From assembly GCA_003279855.1 (NCBI GenBank), contig QCGO01000007.1, forward strand, positions 1 to 64,000: 64,000 bases of DNA, written 5' to 3'. This document shows positions 1 through 7,415 of the stretch, in pieces. The stretch is from Prochlorococcus sp. AG-388-E21. Lineage in GTDB: Bacteria > Cyanobacteriota > Cyanobacteriia > PCC-6307 > Cyanobiaceae. How positions within the stretch are numbered: position 1 is the first letter of the stretch; each line of letters opens with the position of its first letter. Made by a program: the position numbers and the translations under genes. The notes beneath the pieces are model-generated. The model was not told the origin of the DNA. It saw only the letters and a list, made by a program, of their open reading frames with translations, and ran no database searches.

Positions 1-264
1 CCATTGCCTTGATTCTATTTTGTTTTCATATTTTGGTTGAATTTGTACAGGTATGACTTTATTCTTTGGTTCAATTTTCTTCAATTTACTTTTTGTCTTA
101 ACAGCATCAAGACTGATCATGAAAATGATTACAAAAATAATTGAAAACATATAAGCGAAACTATGCAGCGGACTATATTTATTACCAATGAAACCTGCAG
201 TTTCTAAGGAAATTGCAGCCGCAATCGTTAGATCGCTTATAGGAAGTTGAGACCATTTAATCAT
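1..264 (-). CDS. Hypothetical one-helix membrane protein (C-terminus cut by window edge)
   Basis: The minus-strand frame is open from an ATG at 264 to the window edge, 88 codons with no stop, so the C-terminus is missing. The N-terminus MIKWSQLPISDL precedes a hydrophobic segment at about residues 28-52. A Lys-rich, probably cytoplasmic tail follows. I do not recognise a family. The reading frame, membrane helix and basic tail resemble other small cyanobacterial membrane proteins, but nothing indicates a function. Confidence 0.6.
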   Translation of the reverse strand, partial: MIKWSQLPISDLTIAAAISLETAGFIGNKYSPLHSFAYMFSIIFVIIFMISLDAVKTKSKLKKIEPKNKVIPVQIQPKYENKIESRQW

Positions 265-627
265 CAATAAAAGATTTAGCTAAAAGAACGATAAAACAGT
301 AAATATAAATTCTCAAGGAGAATGAAACAAATAAAAATAAGACTTGATTAAAAAGCAGGTCAGGTTAATAAATCATGTAATTCTAGATATTTGGTCAATT
401 GAAATATAAATATTATCTACCTATTTTTACGTATTTGATGTTATCGATATATCATTCACTATTATCTCCAAAAGAAGATATTTAAACATATATTCCAGTG
501 ATTTTAAAATTATTGAAAGATAGAGAAATGGCTTGTTCATATTTATTCCTTTTTAAAGAGCATGGTTGATTTCCATAGCTTCCGCAGCGTTCTCATGACA
601 AATATAAAAGTAGTTTAAAAGTCCGAA
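265..627. other. Non-coding or uncertain stretch
   Basis: This is an AT-rich stretch of 363 bases between a leftward gene and a doubtful rightward one. I see only tiny open frames: a 9-codon one just after an AAGGAG at about 314-319, and a 17-codon minus-strand one near 545-600. There is no convincing promoter, hairpin or RNA gene. Confidence 0.4.
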
Positions 628-906
628 TTGTTTACTGAGTATTTAGATGTCACTACTCCAGAACTTTCTTGCTCTTTAACCTACATGTTATATTTGACTA
701 CTCAAAAAAATATTAATCAAATATTAGGTTTAAATTCTCCTGAATCAATAAGATTATTTATTAATCGTTCTTTTTCTGATCTAAGATTTTCTAGTGCTGA
801 ATTGGTAAATTGTTCTTTTGCCTCGAATTTAGGTGTTTTAATTATCTTTTTATTAGGTAACTTTTTGCGAGGCTTTGATTTCATTAATTCCATAAATATA
901 AATTAA
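628..906 (+). CDS. Doubtful hypothetical protein
   Basis: The open frame directly follows a TAA and would start at TTG (628) or, more plausibly, at the ATG at 682 (74 codons). The product is rich in Leu, Ile, Ser and Asn, with a hydrophobic stretch near the C-terminus. No motif or family is recognisable and no Shine-Dalgarno sequence is visible. It may be a chance frame in AT-rich DNA. Confidence 0.3.
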   Translation: MFTEYLDVTTPELSCSLTYMLYLTTQKNINQILGLNSPESIRLFINRSFSDLRFSSAELVNCSFASNLGVLIIFLLGNFLRGFDFINSININ

Positions 907-970
907 ATATTAGATGATTGAATAGGATATTAAGGTATGAATTTTTACAAAAAATAAGTTAATTTTTGTA

Positions 971-1010
971 ATCCACAGGTTATGAACATTTACTCACATT
1001 CCTGTGGAAA
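971..1010. repeat. Inverted repeat resembling a pair of DnaA boxes
   Basis: CCACAGG (973-979) and its reverse complement CCTGTGG (1001-1007) face each other across 21 bases. Extended outward, each arm is one mismatch from a DnaA-box-like nonamer (TAATCCACA, and CTTTCCACA on the minus strand). The repeat is seen directly; DnaA binding is inference. It lies between a doubtful frame and a membrane-protein gene. Confidence 0.35.
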
Positions 1011-1204
1011 GAACTGTTGAAAATTAGTCGAATAGTCAATAACCTTTTTCTGGAAACTTAGGATAAGACTTCATTAACTTGTAAAATTTATTTCACCTCC
1101 AGAGAACTGTATAGACTTAATTTTTAAAAAATATAGGTTGCCTTAATATTCTCTTGATAAAATTTAAGATTTATTCAATTTTTATTTTCTTATAAGAAAA
1201 ATTT

Positions 1205-1618
1205 TTGGCAGTATCCTTAATTTATGTAAGTAAAAAGATTCTTGTGAAATTTTTCTCGTATTTAATAAAGGCAATTTTTAAACCATTGCTGGTATTCGCT
1301 AAGTTTCTTACAACAACTTACGGAGTATTCTTAAAGTTTTTTCTTCAATTAAATGGAGGTTATTGGGGGAAAATAGGTATAGGAAAATATTCAAAAATTG
1401 AAAGAAAAAGATTTTTTTATATTTTACCTTTTTATATTCTTTTAGCTTTGTTGTTTGGACTTCTTTCTCTCATTTATTGGTATTTTGTTGTTTTATTTAT
1501 CCCTTTTTGGATAGAAAGATATTTAATAGATACTGCTCAATGGAATAATATTTTTTCTTCGATAATGGCTTTTGCCATAATCTTTGGTTGGCTTTTATTA
1601 CTTTCTAAGGCAAAATAG
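1205..1618 (+). CDS. Hypothetical membrane protein
   Basis: This frame of 137 codons starts at TTG. The N-terminal half is Lys/Phe-rich and amphipathic. Residues about 75-100 and 117-135 are strongly hydrophobic, so two membrane helices are likely. I recognise no family. The TTG was chosen because no ATG lies upstream in frame. It sits alone, followed by the non-coding stretch that carries two of the repeated elements of this window. Confidence 0.5.
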   Translation: MAVSLIYVSKKILVKFFSYLIKAIFKPLLVFAKFLTTTYGVFLKFFLQLNGGYWGKIGIGKYSKIERKRFFYILPFYILLALLFGLLSLIYWYFVVLFIPFWIERYLIDTAQWNNIFSSIMAFAIIFGWLLLLSKAK

Positions 1619-1706
1619 TTAGAGAATAATTTACTCTTTACAATAAAAAAAGACTCTGTGAGCCTAAGTGATGAGGATGATTTATCTCATTCATGAATAT
1701 TAGGAT

Positions 1707-1722
1707 GTACGGTTTAAGGAAC
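1707..1722 (+). repeat. Dispersed 16-mer, copy 1
   Basis: GTACGGTTTAAGGAAC is here. Near-identical copies are at 4701-4716 (minus strand, GTACGGTTTGAGGAAC) and 25095-25110 (plus strand, GTACGGGTTAATGAAC). All three are outside convincing genes. The match is direct observation; the role is unknown. Confidence 0.45.
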
Positions 1723-1794
1723 GACAAGGTACGGGAAGAGGTAAGTATATCTACTTATAAGGTTGAATATTTTGTCTAGAATCAAAATATGGTT

Positions 1795-1820
1795 GTCATG
1801 AGATATTTGTAGGGATGCAG
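1795..1820 (+). promoter_or_regulatory. Leader motif shared with the hairpin at 11571-11608
   Basis: GTCATGAGA (1795-1803) is followed after five bases by GTAGGGATGC (1809-1818). The same two blocks, in the same order, occur on the minus strand at 11608-11583. Here the motif sits about 35 bases upstream of the start codon of a 41-codon gene, so it could be part of its 5' leader or of a small RNA. The similarity is seen; the function is inferred. Confidence 0.4.
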
Positions 1821-1854
1821 CTTAAGCCAACTATAGTTTTAAGGAAATTAAATT

Positions 1855-1980
1855 ATGACTCAAAGAACAATTCAATTAACTCATCATGGAATGTCATTAG
1901 TGATTTGGTTGATCGCATTAAATAGTTTATATACCTTATTTTCTACATTTGAAAAAGCATTAAGTGATTCCGAAAAATAG
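1855..1980 (+). CDS. Small single-span membrane protein (41 aa)
   Basis: ATG at 1855 is preceded by AAGGAAATTAAATT, a plausible ribosome-binding site. The product begins MTQRTIQLTHHGMSLV and has one hydrophobic helix (about residues 13-29) and an acidic C-terminus. No family is recognised. The clear start, ribosome site and membrane helix make it a likely real micro-gene. Its leader holds the GTCATGAGA/GTAGGGATGC motif. Confidence 0.55.
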   Translation: MTQRTIQLTHHGMSLVIWLIALNSLYTLFSTFEKALSDSEK

Positions 1981-2152
1981 ATACTTTAATTAAAGGTCCA
2001 AGAAATAAATAGATTATTAGTTATTTGTAGGCGGTAGACCTACATGCAGATCTTTATCATTTAGATAAATATAGTATTTGATTTGTTTAAAAAAATATTA
2101 ATCAGAAAAAAATAATTAAGAGATTCGTACAATATTAAAATCTTCTATTTAC

Positions 2153-2416
2153 TTACCATTTTGGAATAGTTACTTGCCAACCTGAAGTGATTAATTGTTG
2201 GTACTCTTTGCGAGCAGCTTCTATTTTAATTTCTTTTCTTGTTTTCATAAGTGGAGGTTGAGCACCTAATACGCCAATAACAATTCCACTATCAACAAAC
2301 ATATATTCGAAAAACTTATCTTGATTATTTTTATTCTTTGTAAAACGTCTTACTTCTGTCCAGTTAGGGCATATTAACCATGCTTCCTCTGTTACCTTTC
2401 TAGAGTCTTTATCCAT
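2153..2416 (-). CDS. DUF1651-like small protein
   Basis: The protein has 87 residues with the pattern I associate with DUF1651, a family of picocyanobacterial proteins of unknown function: a central GAQPPLMKTRKEIKIEAARK segment, then a Tyr/Leu-rich helix and a terminal GWQVTIPKW. It overlaps the stop of the upstream 43-codon gene by eight bases (ATGGATAA), suggesting translational coupling. No biochemical role is known to me. The family call is from memory of the pattern, not a search. Confidence 0.7.
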   Translation of the reverse strand: MDKDSRKVTEEAWLICPNWTEVRRFTKNKNNQDKFFEYMFVDSGIVIGVLGAQPPLMKTRKEIKIEAARKEYQQLITSGWQVTIPKW

Positions 2417-2540
2417 AAATTTCCTCTAGGATTATTAGTTCTTTTATTGATATATGATTTTCTTTCTCTTGCTTCAAGGAATGGATACTCTTACAAGCCT
2501 CTATAGTTTCTAAAATTCTAAGATTAATTTCCTGTTTCAT
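2409..2540 (-). CDS. Hypothetical small protein (43 aa) coupled to the DUF1651-like gene
   Basis: The frame runs from ATG at 2540 to the TAA at 2409-2411. Its product begins MKQEINLRILETIEACKSIH and is mostly charged and helical, with no membrane segment. Its last eight bases overlap the start of the next gene, as in translationally coupled pairs, and this overlap is the main evidence that it is translated. No family is recognised. Confidence 0.5.
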   Translation of the reverse strand: MKQEINLRILETIEACKSIHSLKQEKENHISIKELIILEEIYG

Positions 2541-2798
2541 TTTCTTTTGCCAATTTTTGAAGAAAAATTAAATAATCCCATATCAAAATAGGGTTTAATT
2601 TCTTCTACTTTAGAACGAAAATTAATTAAAAATTTTTTTTAGTTAAATTCGTCTTAAAATATCAAATCATCCTCTGAAGACAAAAAATGATTTGGATGTT
2701 GTTTTTTATGTTTAAAAAAAATAGAAAAGGTAATTAATTAATGATGCCATTACTTTATTAAATTTCTAATATAAACTTTAAAAGATCTTGAATTAAAA

Positions 2799-3275
2799 AT
2801 GTTTAAAAACCTAATTTTATCTTCTTTTTTACTATTTACTTTGATTGGCATTATCTATCCTACGAAAAAAGAAAATACAAAGCTATTTAATTATTGTTAT
2901 TCTCTTGAAAAAATTCTTTCAAGGAATTCAATACAAAAAAGGGAAAATGTATCCCTGAAGGTTAAGTCAATTTCGAAAGATATTGCAAAATTTGGGATTA
3001 GTAAAACTAGAGGGCGTTTAATAAATAAGATGATTGATCAATATAAAATTTCTAAGGATTCTCGCATGATAAAACTTATTCCTAATAAGCTTTATTGTTT
3101 CTCGGGATATTGGATTGAGAAGATAAATCCTGGAACTTTTGAATCAATCTTTTATTCGAAAAGTAAAAAAGTAATTAATGAATTTAAAGATTTGAAAGAT
3201 GAAGTAGATGGAGTACTAAATGAGATTAATTCAGAATATAAATTCATAAAAAAAGAATTTAAGAGTCTTTTTTAA
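2799..3275 (+). CDS. Hypothetical secreted or membrane-anchored protein
   Basis: The protein has 158 residues. The N-terminus MFKNLILSSFLLFTLIGIIY looks like a signal peptide or anchor, followed by a Lys-rich soluble region with two Cys residues near 33 and 105. The C-terminal 40 residues are highly charged and probably helical. It stands alone between two leftward genes. No family is recognised. Confidence 0.6.
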   Translation: MFKNLILSSFLLFTLIGIIYPTKKENTKLFNYCYSLEKILSRNSIQKRENVSLKVKSISKDIAKFGISKTRGRLINKMIDQYKISKDSRMIKLIPNKLYCFSGYWIEKINPGTFESIFYSKSKKVINEFKDLKDEVDGVLNEINSEYKFIKKEFKSLF

Positions 3276-3340
3276 TATTTATCAGTGGCATATTTACTTT
3301 TTAGTGAAGTCATAATTGTAATTAGTAAGAGAATTAATTG

Positions 3341-3709
3341 TTAATCAGCTTCTAGTATTTCAGCATAATCAGAACAGGTATTAACAGTAAACCATTTCAT
3401 GGCTGACCAATTGTATTCTTGGTGGGTACCAGCTGCAACACTAACAAAACATTCATTCTCATACCAACTTCGATAGCTTGGGTTCAAACCAGTTCCTTTT
3501 AATCTATTTGATAAACCTTTCCCATATTTTTGAATAACAAGATTAATAGCCTTGTACTCTATTTCTCTTTGTAAATCATTTGCAAAAACTGGTATTGAAA
3601 TTAAAAAAATCGAAAAAAGAAATATGAGTTTAATATCAGGAATAGATTCTGAATATATTTTATTATTTTTAGTATAAATTTTTATTTTAAAATTGTATTT
3701 ACTAAACAA
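3341..3709 (-). CDS. Hypothetical exported protein with paired cysteines
   Basis: The frame has 122 codons. A hydrophobic segment at about residues 27-43 ending in VFAND looks like a signal peptide, so the true start may lie downstream of the first ATG. The mature part contains two Cys residues (in NECFVS and NTCSDY) that could form a disulfide. It lies 14 bases downstream of the ribbon-helix-helix gene and may be co-transcribed with it. No family is recognised. Confidence 0.55.
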   Translation of the reverse strand: MFSKYNFKIKIYTKNNKIYSESIPDIKLIFLFSIFLISIPVFANDLQREIEYKAINLVIQKYGKGLSNRLKGTGLNPSYRSWYENECFVSVAAGTHQEYNWSAMKWFTVNTCSDYAEILEAD

Positions 3710-3722
3710 ATAAAAGTTTACT

Positions 3723-3947
3723 CTATTTTTTTAAATTTTCTAAAACTGATATTCTATTTTTGACTTCATCTAATTCATCTAAAATACTCCTATTTTTTGT
3801 TTGATCATTTTTTATGTCATGAATATAATTAGATAGGACTTCATTAATCAATTCAACTAGCTTTCTATTATTTTCTAGTGCTACCTTCTTAAGGTTTTTC
3901 AATAAGTCTGGTTTGATATTTATATTTAGTTGCTTCCTTTCTGGCAT
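3723..3947 (-). CDS. Ribbon-helix-helix (CopG/Arc-like) DNA-binding protein
   Basis: This 74-residue protein begins MPERKQLNINIKPDLLKNLK: a short beta strand of alternating polar and hydrophobic residues followed by two helices, the layout of a ribbon-helix-helix repressor. Residues 50-74 could form a short coiled coil. Such proteins often act as dimeric repressors or antitoxins. The downstream gene at 3341 encodes an exported protein rather than an obvious toxin, so a toxin-antitoxin pair is not supported. Confidence 0.65.
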   Translation of the reverse strand: MPERKQLNINIKPDLLKNLKKVALENNRKLVELINEVLSNYIHDIKNDQTKNRSILDELDEVKNRISVLENLKK

Positions 3948-4232
3948 TTAGTTATTTATACTTAATTTTTATTCTATTCATTCCTTCTTCAATAAGACAA
4001 TATAAGGATTGTTAAATTTTTATAAATGATTTGGTAGTTATCTATTTTAATAGACTTTTCAGAATTGCTTGTTTCTAACTAAAAAAGATATTATTAGTTT
4101 TGGAAGTAAATTAACCATTAAATTAAAAAAATAATAAAGTTCTTTTAAAAAGATTAATTTTGGTAGGAAATACTACATCAAGTGCAAGCTTATACTGATT
4201 AGTTTATGTTTATAAATTCTTCTTACTAAACA

Positions 4233-4361
4233 ATGGAATTCGTCAAAAAATTTATGACTGAAAAAGCTGAAAAGTTTAACGGTAAAGCTGCAATGCTTGG
4301 TATGTTTGCTCTTGTTGGAGCTTACTACTTTACTGGTCAAATTGTTCCAGGTATTTTCTAA
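4233..4361 (+). CDS. hli: High-light-inducible protein (HLIP)
   Basis: This 42-residue one-helix protein carries the chlorophyll-binding signature (FNGKAAMLGMFALVGAY) and the TTGQ-like ending FTGQIVPGIF typical of short Prochlorococcus HLIPs. HLIPs insert in the thylakoid membrane, bind chlorophyll and carotenoid, and protect photosystems under light stress. The gene is monocistronic: a strong terminator follows 27 bases after the stop. The matching C-terminus of the two HLIPs at 12813-13060 shows they belong to the same subfamily. Confidence 0.9.
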   Translation: MEFVKKFMTEKAEKFNGKAAMLGMFALVGAYYFTGQIVPGIF

Positions 4362-4387
4362 TTACAAATTACTTTAGGAAAAATTGT

Positions 4388-4413
4388 GGGGGCTTATCAA
4401 GCCCCTTTTTTTT
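4388..4413 (+). terminator. Rho-independent terminator of the HLIP gene
   Basis: GGGGCTT pairs with AAGCCCC across a three-base loop, followed by nine T residues. It is the clearest terminator in the left part of the window. Confidence 0.9.
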
Positions 4414-4778
4414 ATCTATATATTGTATTGAAAAATTATGGGTAAATTTTGGATATAAACATTTATCTTTAAAAATAATCAAACTAAATTCACTAGTTAT
4501 CTTTGAAATCCATTGAATAGCTTAATCAATATAAAAGAAGGAAAAAGATTAAATTTTGGATGTTAAATAATTTCCAACTACTAAATATAAGCTTATTATT
4601 TTTAAGAGAAAAATTTTAGGAAGTGAATAATTTCCATAATATGTCTTAAAAACTCAAAAATTATAAAGTTCAATTATTGATCCTTTATCCGTATATGAAT
4701 GTTCCTCAAACCGTACATTATTTTAAAGCATAATAAATGATTTCCTAGTTAGAACATAATGTAGAAATTAAGATTCAA
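4414..4778. other. Non-coding stretch with one dispersed 16-mer copy
   Basis: This stretch of 365 very AT-rich bases has no credible gene. It holds a minus-strand copy of the 16-mer at 4701-4716 (GTACGGTTTGAGGAAC). AATAATTTCC occurs twice, near 4567 and 4627. It lies between the HLIP terminator and a small gene, so promoters for the latter should be here, but none is obvious. Confidence 0.45.
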
Positions 4779-4964
4779 ATGCCTTCAACGCCAATTAAAT
4801 CACTTAAAAAATATCTTTTGAGTTATAAAGATTCATTTAATAAAACATATCAGGTAGGATTCTATGCCCGCGATGCATACGATTGCCTAATGCTTGCCCA
4901 AGAATTTAATTCTTATATCCATGATCATCCACGTTCTGTAGTCAGAATTCAACAAAAATTTTGA
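4779..4964 (+). CDS. Hypothetical small protein (61 aa)
   Basis: The product begins MPSTPIKSLKKYLLSYKD and is soluble, with the sequence YQVGFYARDAYDCLMLAQEF in the middle. The pattern 'tyr-x-val ... ala-x-ala' followed by an HDHPRSVVRIQQKF ending suggests a small alpha/beta fold in which environmental input residues align with a strand-helix-strand. I do not recognise a named family. It looks like a real conserved picocyanobacterial gene from its composition. Confidence 0.6.
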   Translation: MPSTPIKSLKKYLLSYKDSFNKTYQVGFYARDAYDCLMLAQEFNSYIHDHPRSVVRIQQKF

Positions 4965-5158
4965 GATAATCATGAATCTAAAAAGATCACCTTTAGATTT
5001 ATTGTTTTAGCTGTTCTATTTGTATTGAGATATTGTCTTAAATTTTAAATTTAAATAATCAACTGAAGCGGATTATACATCCCAAAGAGAAGTATAAAAA
5101 GAAAGCCACAGACAAATAGAAAATATATTTAAAATATAAAGATATTTGATTTTTAACT

Positions 5159-5302
5159 ATGAACGTTTACGTATTCTGGATATTGTTTTTAGGGTTGTGG
5201 GGAATTGTCCCTTTAATGATTATAAAAGGTAGAACAGATGAAAAAACAAAGATAAAAACAGTCCCAGAAGTTAAAGCCAAGAAAAAAGGTTGGTTTAACT
5301 AA
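5159..5302 (+). CDS. Small single-span membrane protein (47 aa)
   Basis: ATG at 5159 starts a 47-residue product: MNVYVFWILFLGLWGIVPLM forms one membrane helix, followed by a basic cytoplasmic tail ending KKKGWFN. The sharp helix/tail pattern and clean start and stop support a real gene. No family is recognised. Confidence 0.6.
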   Translation: MNVYVFWILFLGLWGIVPLMIIKGRTDEKTKIKTVPEVKAKKKGWFN

Positions 5303-5414
5303 AAAATTTTATAAAGTAATCTAATCAATATAAATTAGTTCTTTGAAAACTTATCGGGATTGAAAAAAACCTTGAAATTTTACTCTTTTAAGAGCTAAAA
5401 AAATATTTAATATT

Positions 5415-6047
5415 TTATGGGTTCGCTAAGCGTGAAATATAATTTTCAATTTTGCCAGCATTAATCCAACCAGTTGCAATAGTTTTAACATCAGTTTTGT
5501 TAACTCTTCCTCGATGAATATGCGATATACCTGCCGGGAAAATAATAAGTTTCCCCTTCTCAGCTATTTCATGATGATTCTGCCAATGAAATTCAGTTCC
5601 ACCAGAACTGATATCATTACAATAAAGAATCCATGCTAAGACTCTATTGACGGGCTCTGTAGCTTCATCACTAATAGTCCAATCACAATGCCATTTTTTA
5701 AATCCCTCTCCTGGTTGATAACGTTGTAAATTAAATATTGGGTTAACAAATAAAGATTGTTCTGGGCAGCATTCTTTTATTAGAGGGTGATCCTCAAGAT
5801 ATTTTTTTAGTCCTGCATTAACGCCTCTAATTATGACTTCAGAGATTGCGAAGGCTTCTGGATCTGACCTATCTATTGAGACAAGACTAATATCAGTGGA
5901 TACTTTATATGGATCAGAATTTAAAGATGTAGTTTGTCCAAAAGAAATACCATTAGTGTGTAAGTCTTTGCGGCGATCAAAGAAAGAAATCACACCATCA
6001 GCTACTGCTTCAAATCCTGAATTTTTATATCTCCCAATTAGTTTCAT
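5415..6047 (-). CDS. 2-oxoglutarate/Fe(II)-dependent oxygenase
   Basis: From the ATG at 6047 the protein has 210 residues (a TTG at 6104 would add 19). It carries the double-stranded beta-helix iron site: HCD at 120-122 (HxD) and a distal His at 176 or 178 in GISHIHRGR, followed by basic residues suited to 2-oxoglutarate binding. The segment RYQPGEGFKKWHCDW resembles prolyl-4-hydroxylase-type enzymes, which hydroxylate protein or small substrates using O2 and 2-oxoglutarate. The substrate cannot be told. It is flanked by unrelated genes. Confidence 0.8.
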   Translation of the reverse strand: MKLIGRYKNSGFEAVADGVISFFDRRKDLHTNGISFGQTTSLNSDPYKVSTDISLVSIDRSDPEAFAISEVIIRGVNAGLKKYLEDHPLIKECCPEQSLFVNPIFNLQRYQPGEGFKKWHCDWTISDEATEPVNRVLAWILYCNDISSGGTEFHWQNHHEIAEKGKLIIFPAGISHIHRGRVNKTDVKTIATGWINAGKIENYISRLANP

Positions 6048-6141
6048 AACAAGTATAAGTATTGATGTATTGTAAATAATTCTTTCATCATATCTTTCAG
6101 ACAACCCTTTATTTTAGTTGGCTTTCTATTTAAGATAAAAA

Positions 6142-6670
6142 ATGGAACTTCATAAAAAATTTCTTTTTTAGTTGTGGTTGGATGTAGATCACCTAAAGCA
6201 AATATCGAACTGCATGACGTCAGGTGGGTAATAGGTTCAAAAATTGAGGATAATTTTGATCAATTAAGAAATGATTGGTTTGAATTTTATAATGGATTAC
6301 ATATTGATAGTTATAAAAAAATTGAATTTATTGATGGTTATAAAATAAATCTTAGAAATAAAGAGAATAATGAACCAAAAAATAAGATTTTTAAAAAAGA
6401 CAAATTCTTCAAAAAAAATTATGGTTTGTAAATATTGGAGGATATGATCCAAGTTCTATGCAAGAAAAACATGAATTTAGTTTCGTTGTAGCTTCTAGTC
6501 CTTCAGAGGCAAAAACTAAAGCCAAATCAAAATGGCTAATTGACTCCCAAAAAAAATATACAGATGATATTTATAGTGTTAAGAGCTTTACTGATGTAGA
6601 TGAATTTGAGGTTATAAAAAATATAAATAATTGGGAAATAGAATTAATACCGAATGATAATCATTTATGA
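6142..6670 (+). pseudogene. DUF1543 protein gene broken by two homopolymer frameshifts
   Basis: Three consecutive frames together spell one DUF1543-type protein. The N-terminus starts at ATG 6142 (MELHKKFLF) and stops at TAG 6169. The middle, VVVGCRSPKANIELHDVRW through HIDSYKK, continues in another frame until TAA at about 6429-6431. The C-terminal part, WFVNIGGYDPSS then HEFSFVVASSPSEAK, ends at 6670. Adding one T to the T6 run (6164-6169) and one A to the A8 run (6411-6418) restores a single frame of about 176 codons. The protein parts remain well preserved, so the lesion is recent, or is a sequencing error, or is corrected by slippage. Confidence 0.8.
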
Positions 6671-6770
6671 GAAAAAAATATTCCAGATTGGTTTATATAT
6701 ATGAGAATTGATAAAAAGTAATTTTAAATATTTAAGGTAAAAAGTCTTTAAAAAATCAAAACTAAAAATA

Positions 6771-6971
6771 TCAACTAATAGTGTTAAATCCACCACTTAC
6801 TAAGAATATAATTGCACCTAAGGCCATTGTTGCTACACCCATATAAGGATATTTTTTAATTCTTGTTTTGGTAATAGGAAGCCAGGAGATATACCTATCT
6901 GATTTTTTTTTATCTATTATTTTTTTTCTTGGAGGGATACCTAATACTTTCCTTCTTTTTGCTTCACCCAT
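6771..6971 (-). CDS. DUF2839 membrane protein
   Basis: The start was chosen at the ATG at 6971 because the sequence then begins MGEAKRRKVLGIPPRKK, the hallmark N-terminus of the cyanobacterial DUF2839 family. The C-terminal 25 residues form one membrane helix ending near LVSGGF. The product has 66 residues. The function is unknown; the basic N-terminus and single helix suggest a thylakoid or plasma-membrane-associated role. Confidence 0.8.
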   Translation of the reverse strand: MGEAKRRKVLGIPPRKKIIDKKKSDRYISWLPITKTRIKKYPYMGVATMALGAIIFLVSGGFNTIS

Positions 6972-7060
6972 TTTTTTTAATTGAATATAGATCAATCTTA
7001 AAATTTAAGTTACAAATGTGCGAGCTATTTAAGGTATTGCTTATTTGAATTACTTCCCAT

Positions 7061-7345
7061 TTAATCTGATAACCAACTTGTGATTTTTGTAGTGCTATAA
7101 ATATGACCTCCAGCTTCAATATTCTTTATTGTTTCGGGATCAGAGAATATATTTTTAGCGACTCCTTCTTCTGCTTGATGAATAACAATAACTTCTTTGG
7201 GATCTGTTAAACCCTTCCCTCGATAAAGAGGTAAAAGGCCTACACTTTTATGAAATTGATCTATTTCTTGACTATCAAAAATCTTAGCCCATTCTTCAAA
7301 TGTATTTGAAATTTTAAAGGTGAAAACAGTAGTTTCAATAGTCAT
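7061..7345 (-). CDS. DUF3764-like small protein
   Basis: This 94-residue soluble protein begins MTIETTVFTFKISNTFEEW and contains the segments FDSQEIDQ, LYRGKGLTDPKEV and AEEGVAKNIF, then GGHIYSTTKI. This layout (strand, EEWAKxFDS, RG-xxDP, VxVIHQAEEGVA, GHIY) fits DUF3764 as I remember it, a ferredoxin-like, ABM-type small domain. No enzymatic residues stand out. It is probably monocistronic. Confidence 0.65.
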   Translation of the reverse strand: MTIETTVFTFKISNTFEEWAKIFDSQEIDQFHKSVGLLPLYRGKGLTDPKEVIVIHQAEEGVAKNIFSDPETIKNIEAGGHIYSTTKITSWLSD

Positions 7346-7415
7346 AAAAAGGTTTTAATTAATCTATATTTTAGATCATTTTTTATAAATAAATTCAGAT
7401 AAGGTTTATTACTTA

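Noticed and set aside
2687-2737. Sixteen-codon frame (MIWMLFFMFKKNRKGN)
   Set aside because: Too short, without a clear ribosome site or context; chance is likely in AT-rich DNA.
3341-3947. Toxin-antitoxin pair formed by the ribbon-helix-helix gene and its neighbour
   Set aside because: The neighbour has a signal-like segment and no toxin motif, so the antitoxin reading lacks support.
5833-6075. Plus-strand frame of 80 codons opposite the 2OG oxygenase
   Set aside because: Shadow of a gene with clear catalytic motifs; the product has no motif. The same applies to other antisense frames, e.g. 7645-8013, 30660-31136, 42537-42914 and 57775-58161.
6411-6418. Programmed -1 frameshift at the A8 run
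   Set aside because: The run is slippery, but I see no convincing downstream stem-loop, and a second deficit at 6164-6169 makes error or decay more likely. Kept as an alternative, not a claim.
6174-6431. Reading the middle part of the DUF1543 gene as an independent gene with a GTG start
   Set aside because: Upstream sequence in another frame encodes the expected DUF1543 N-terminus and downstream sequence the expected C-terminus, so it is an internal fragment.
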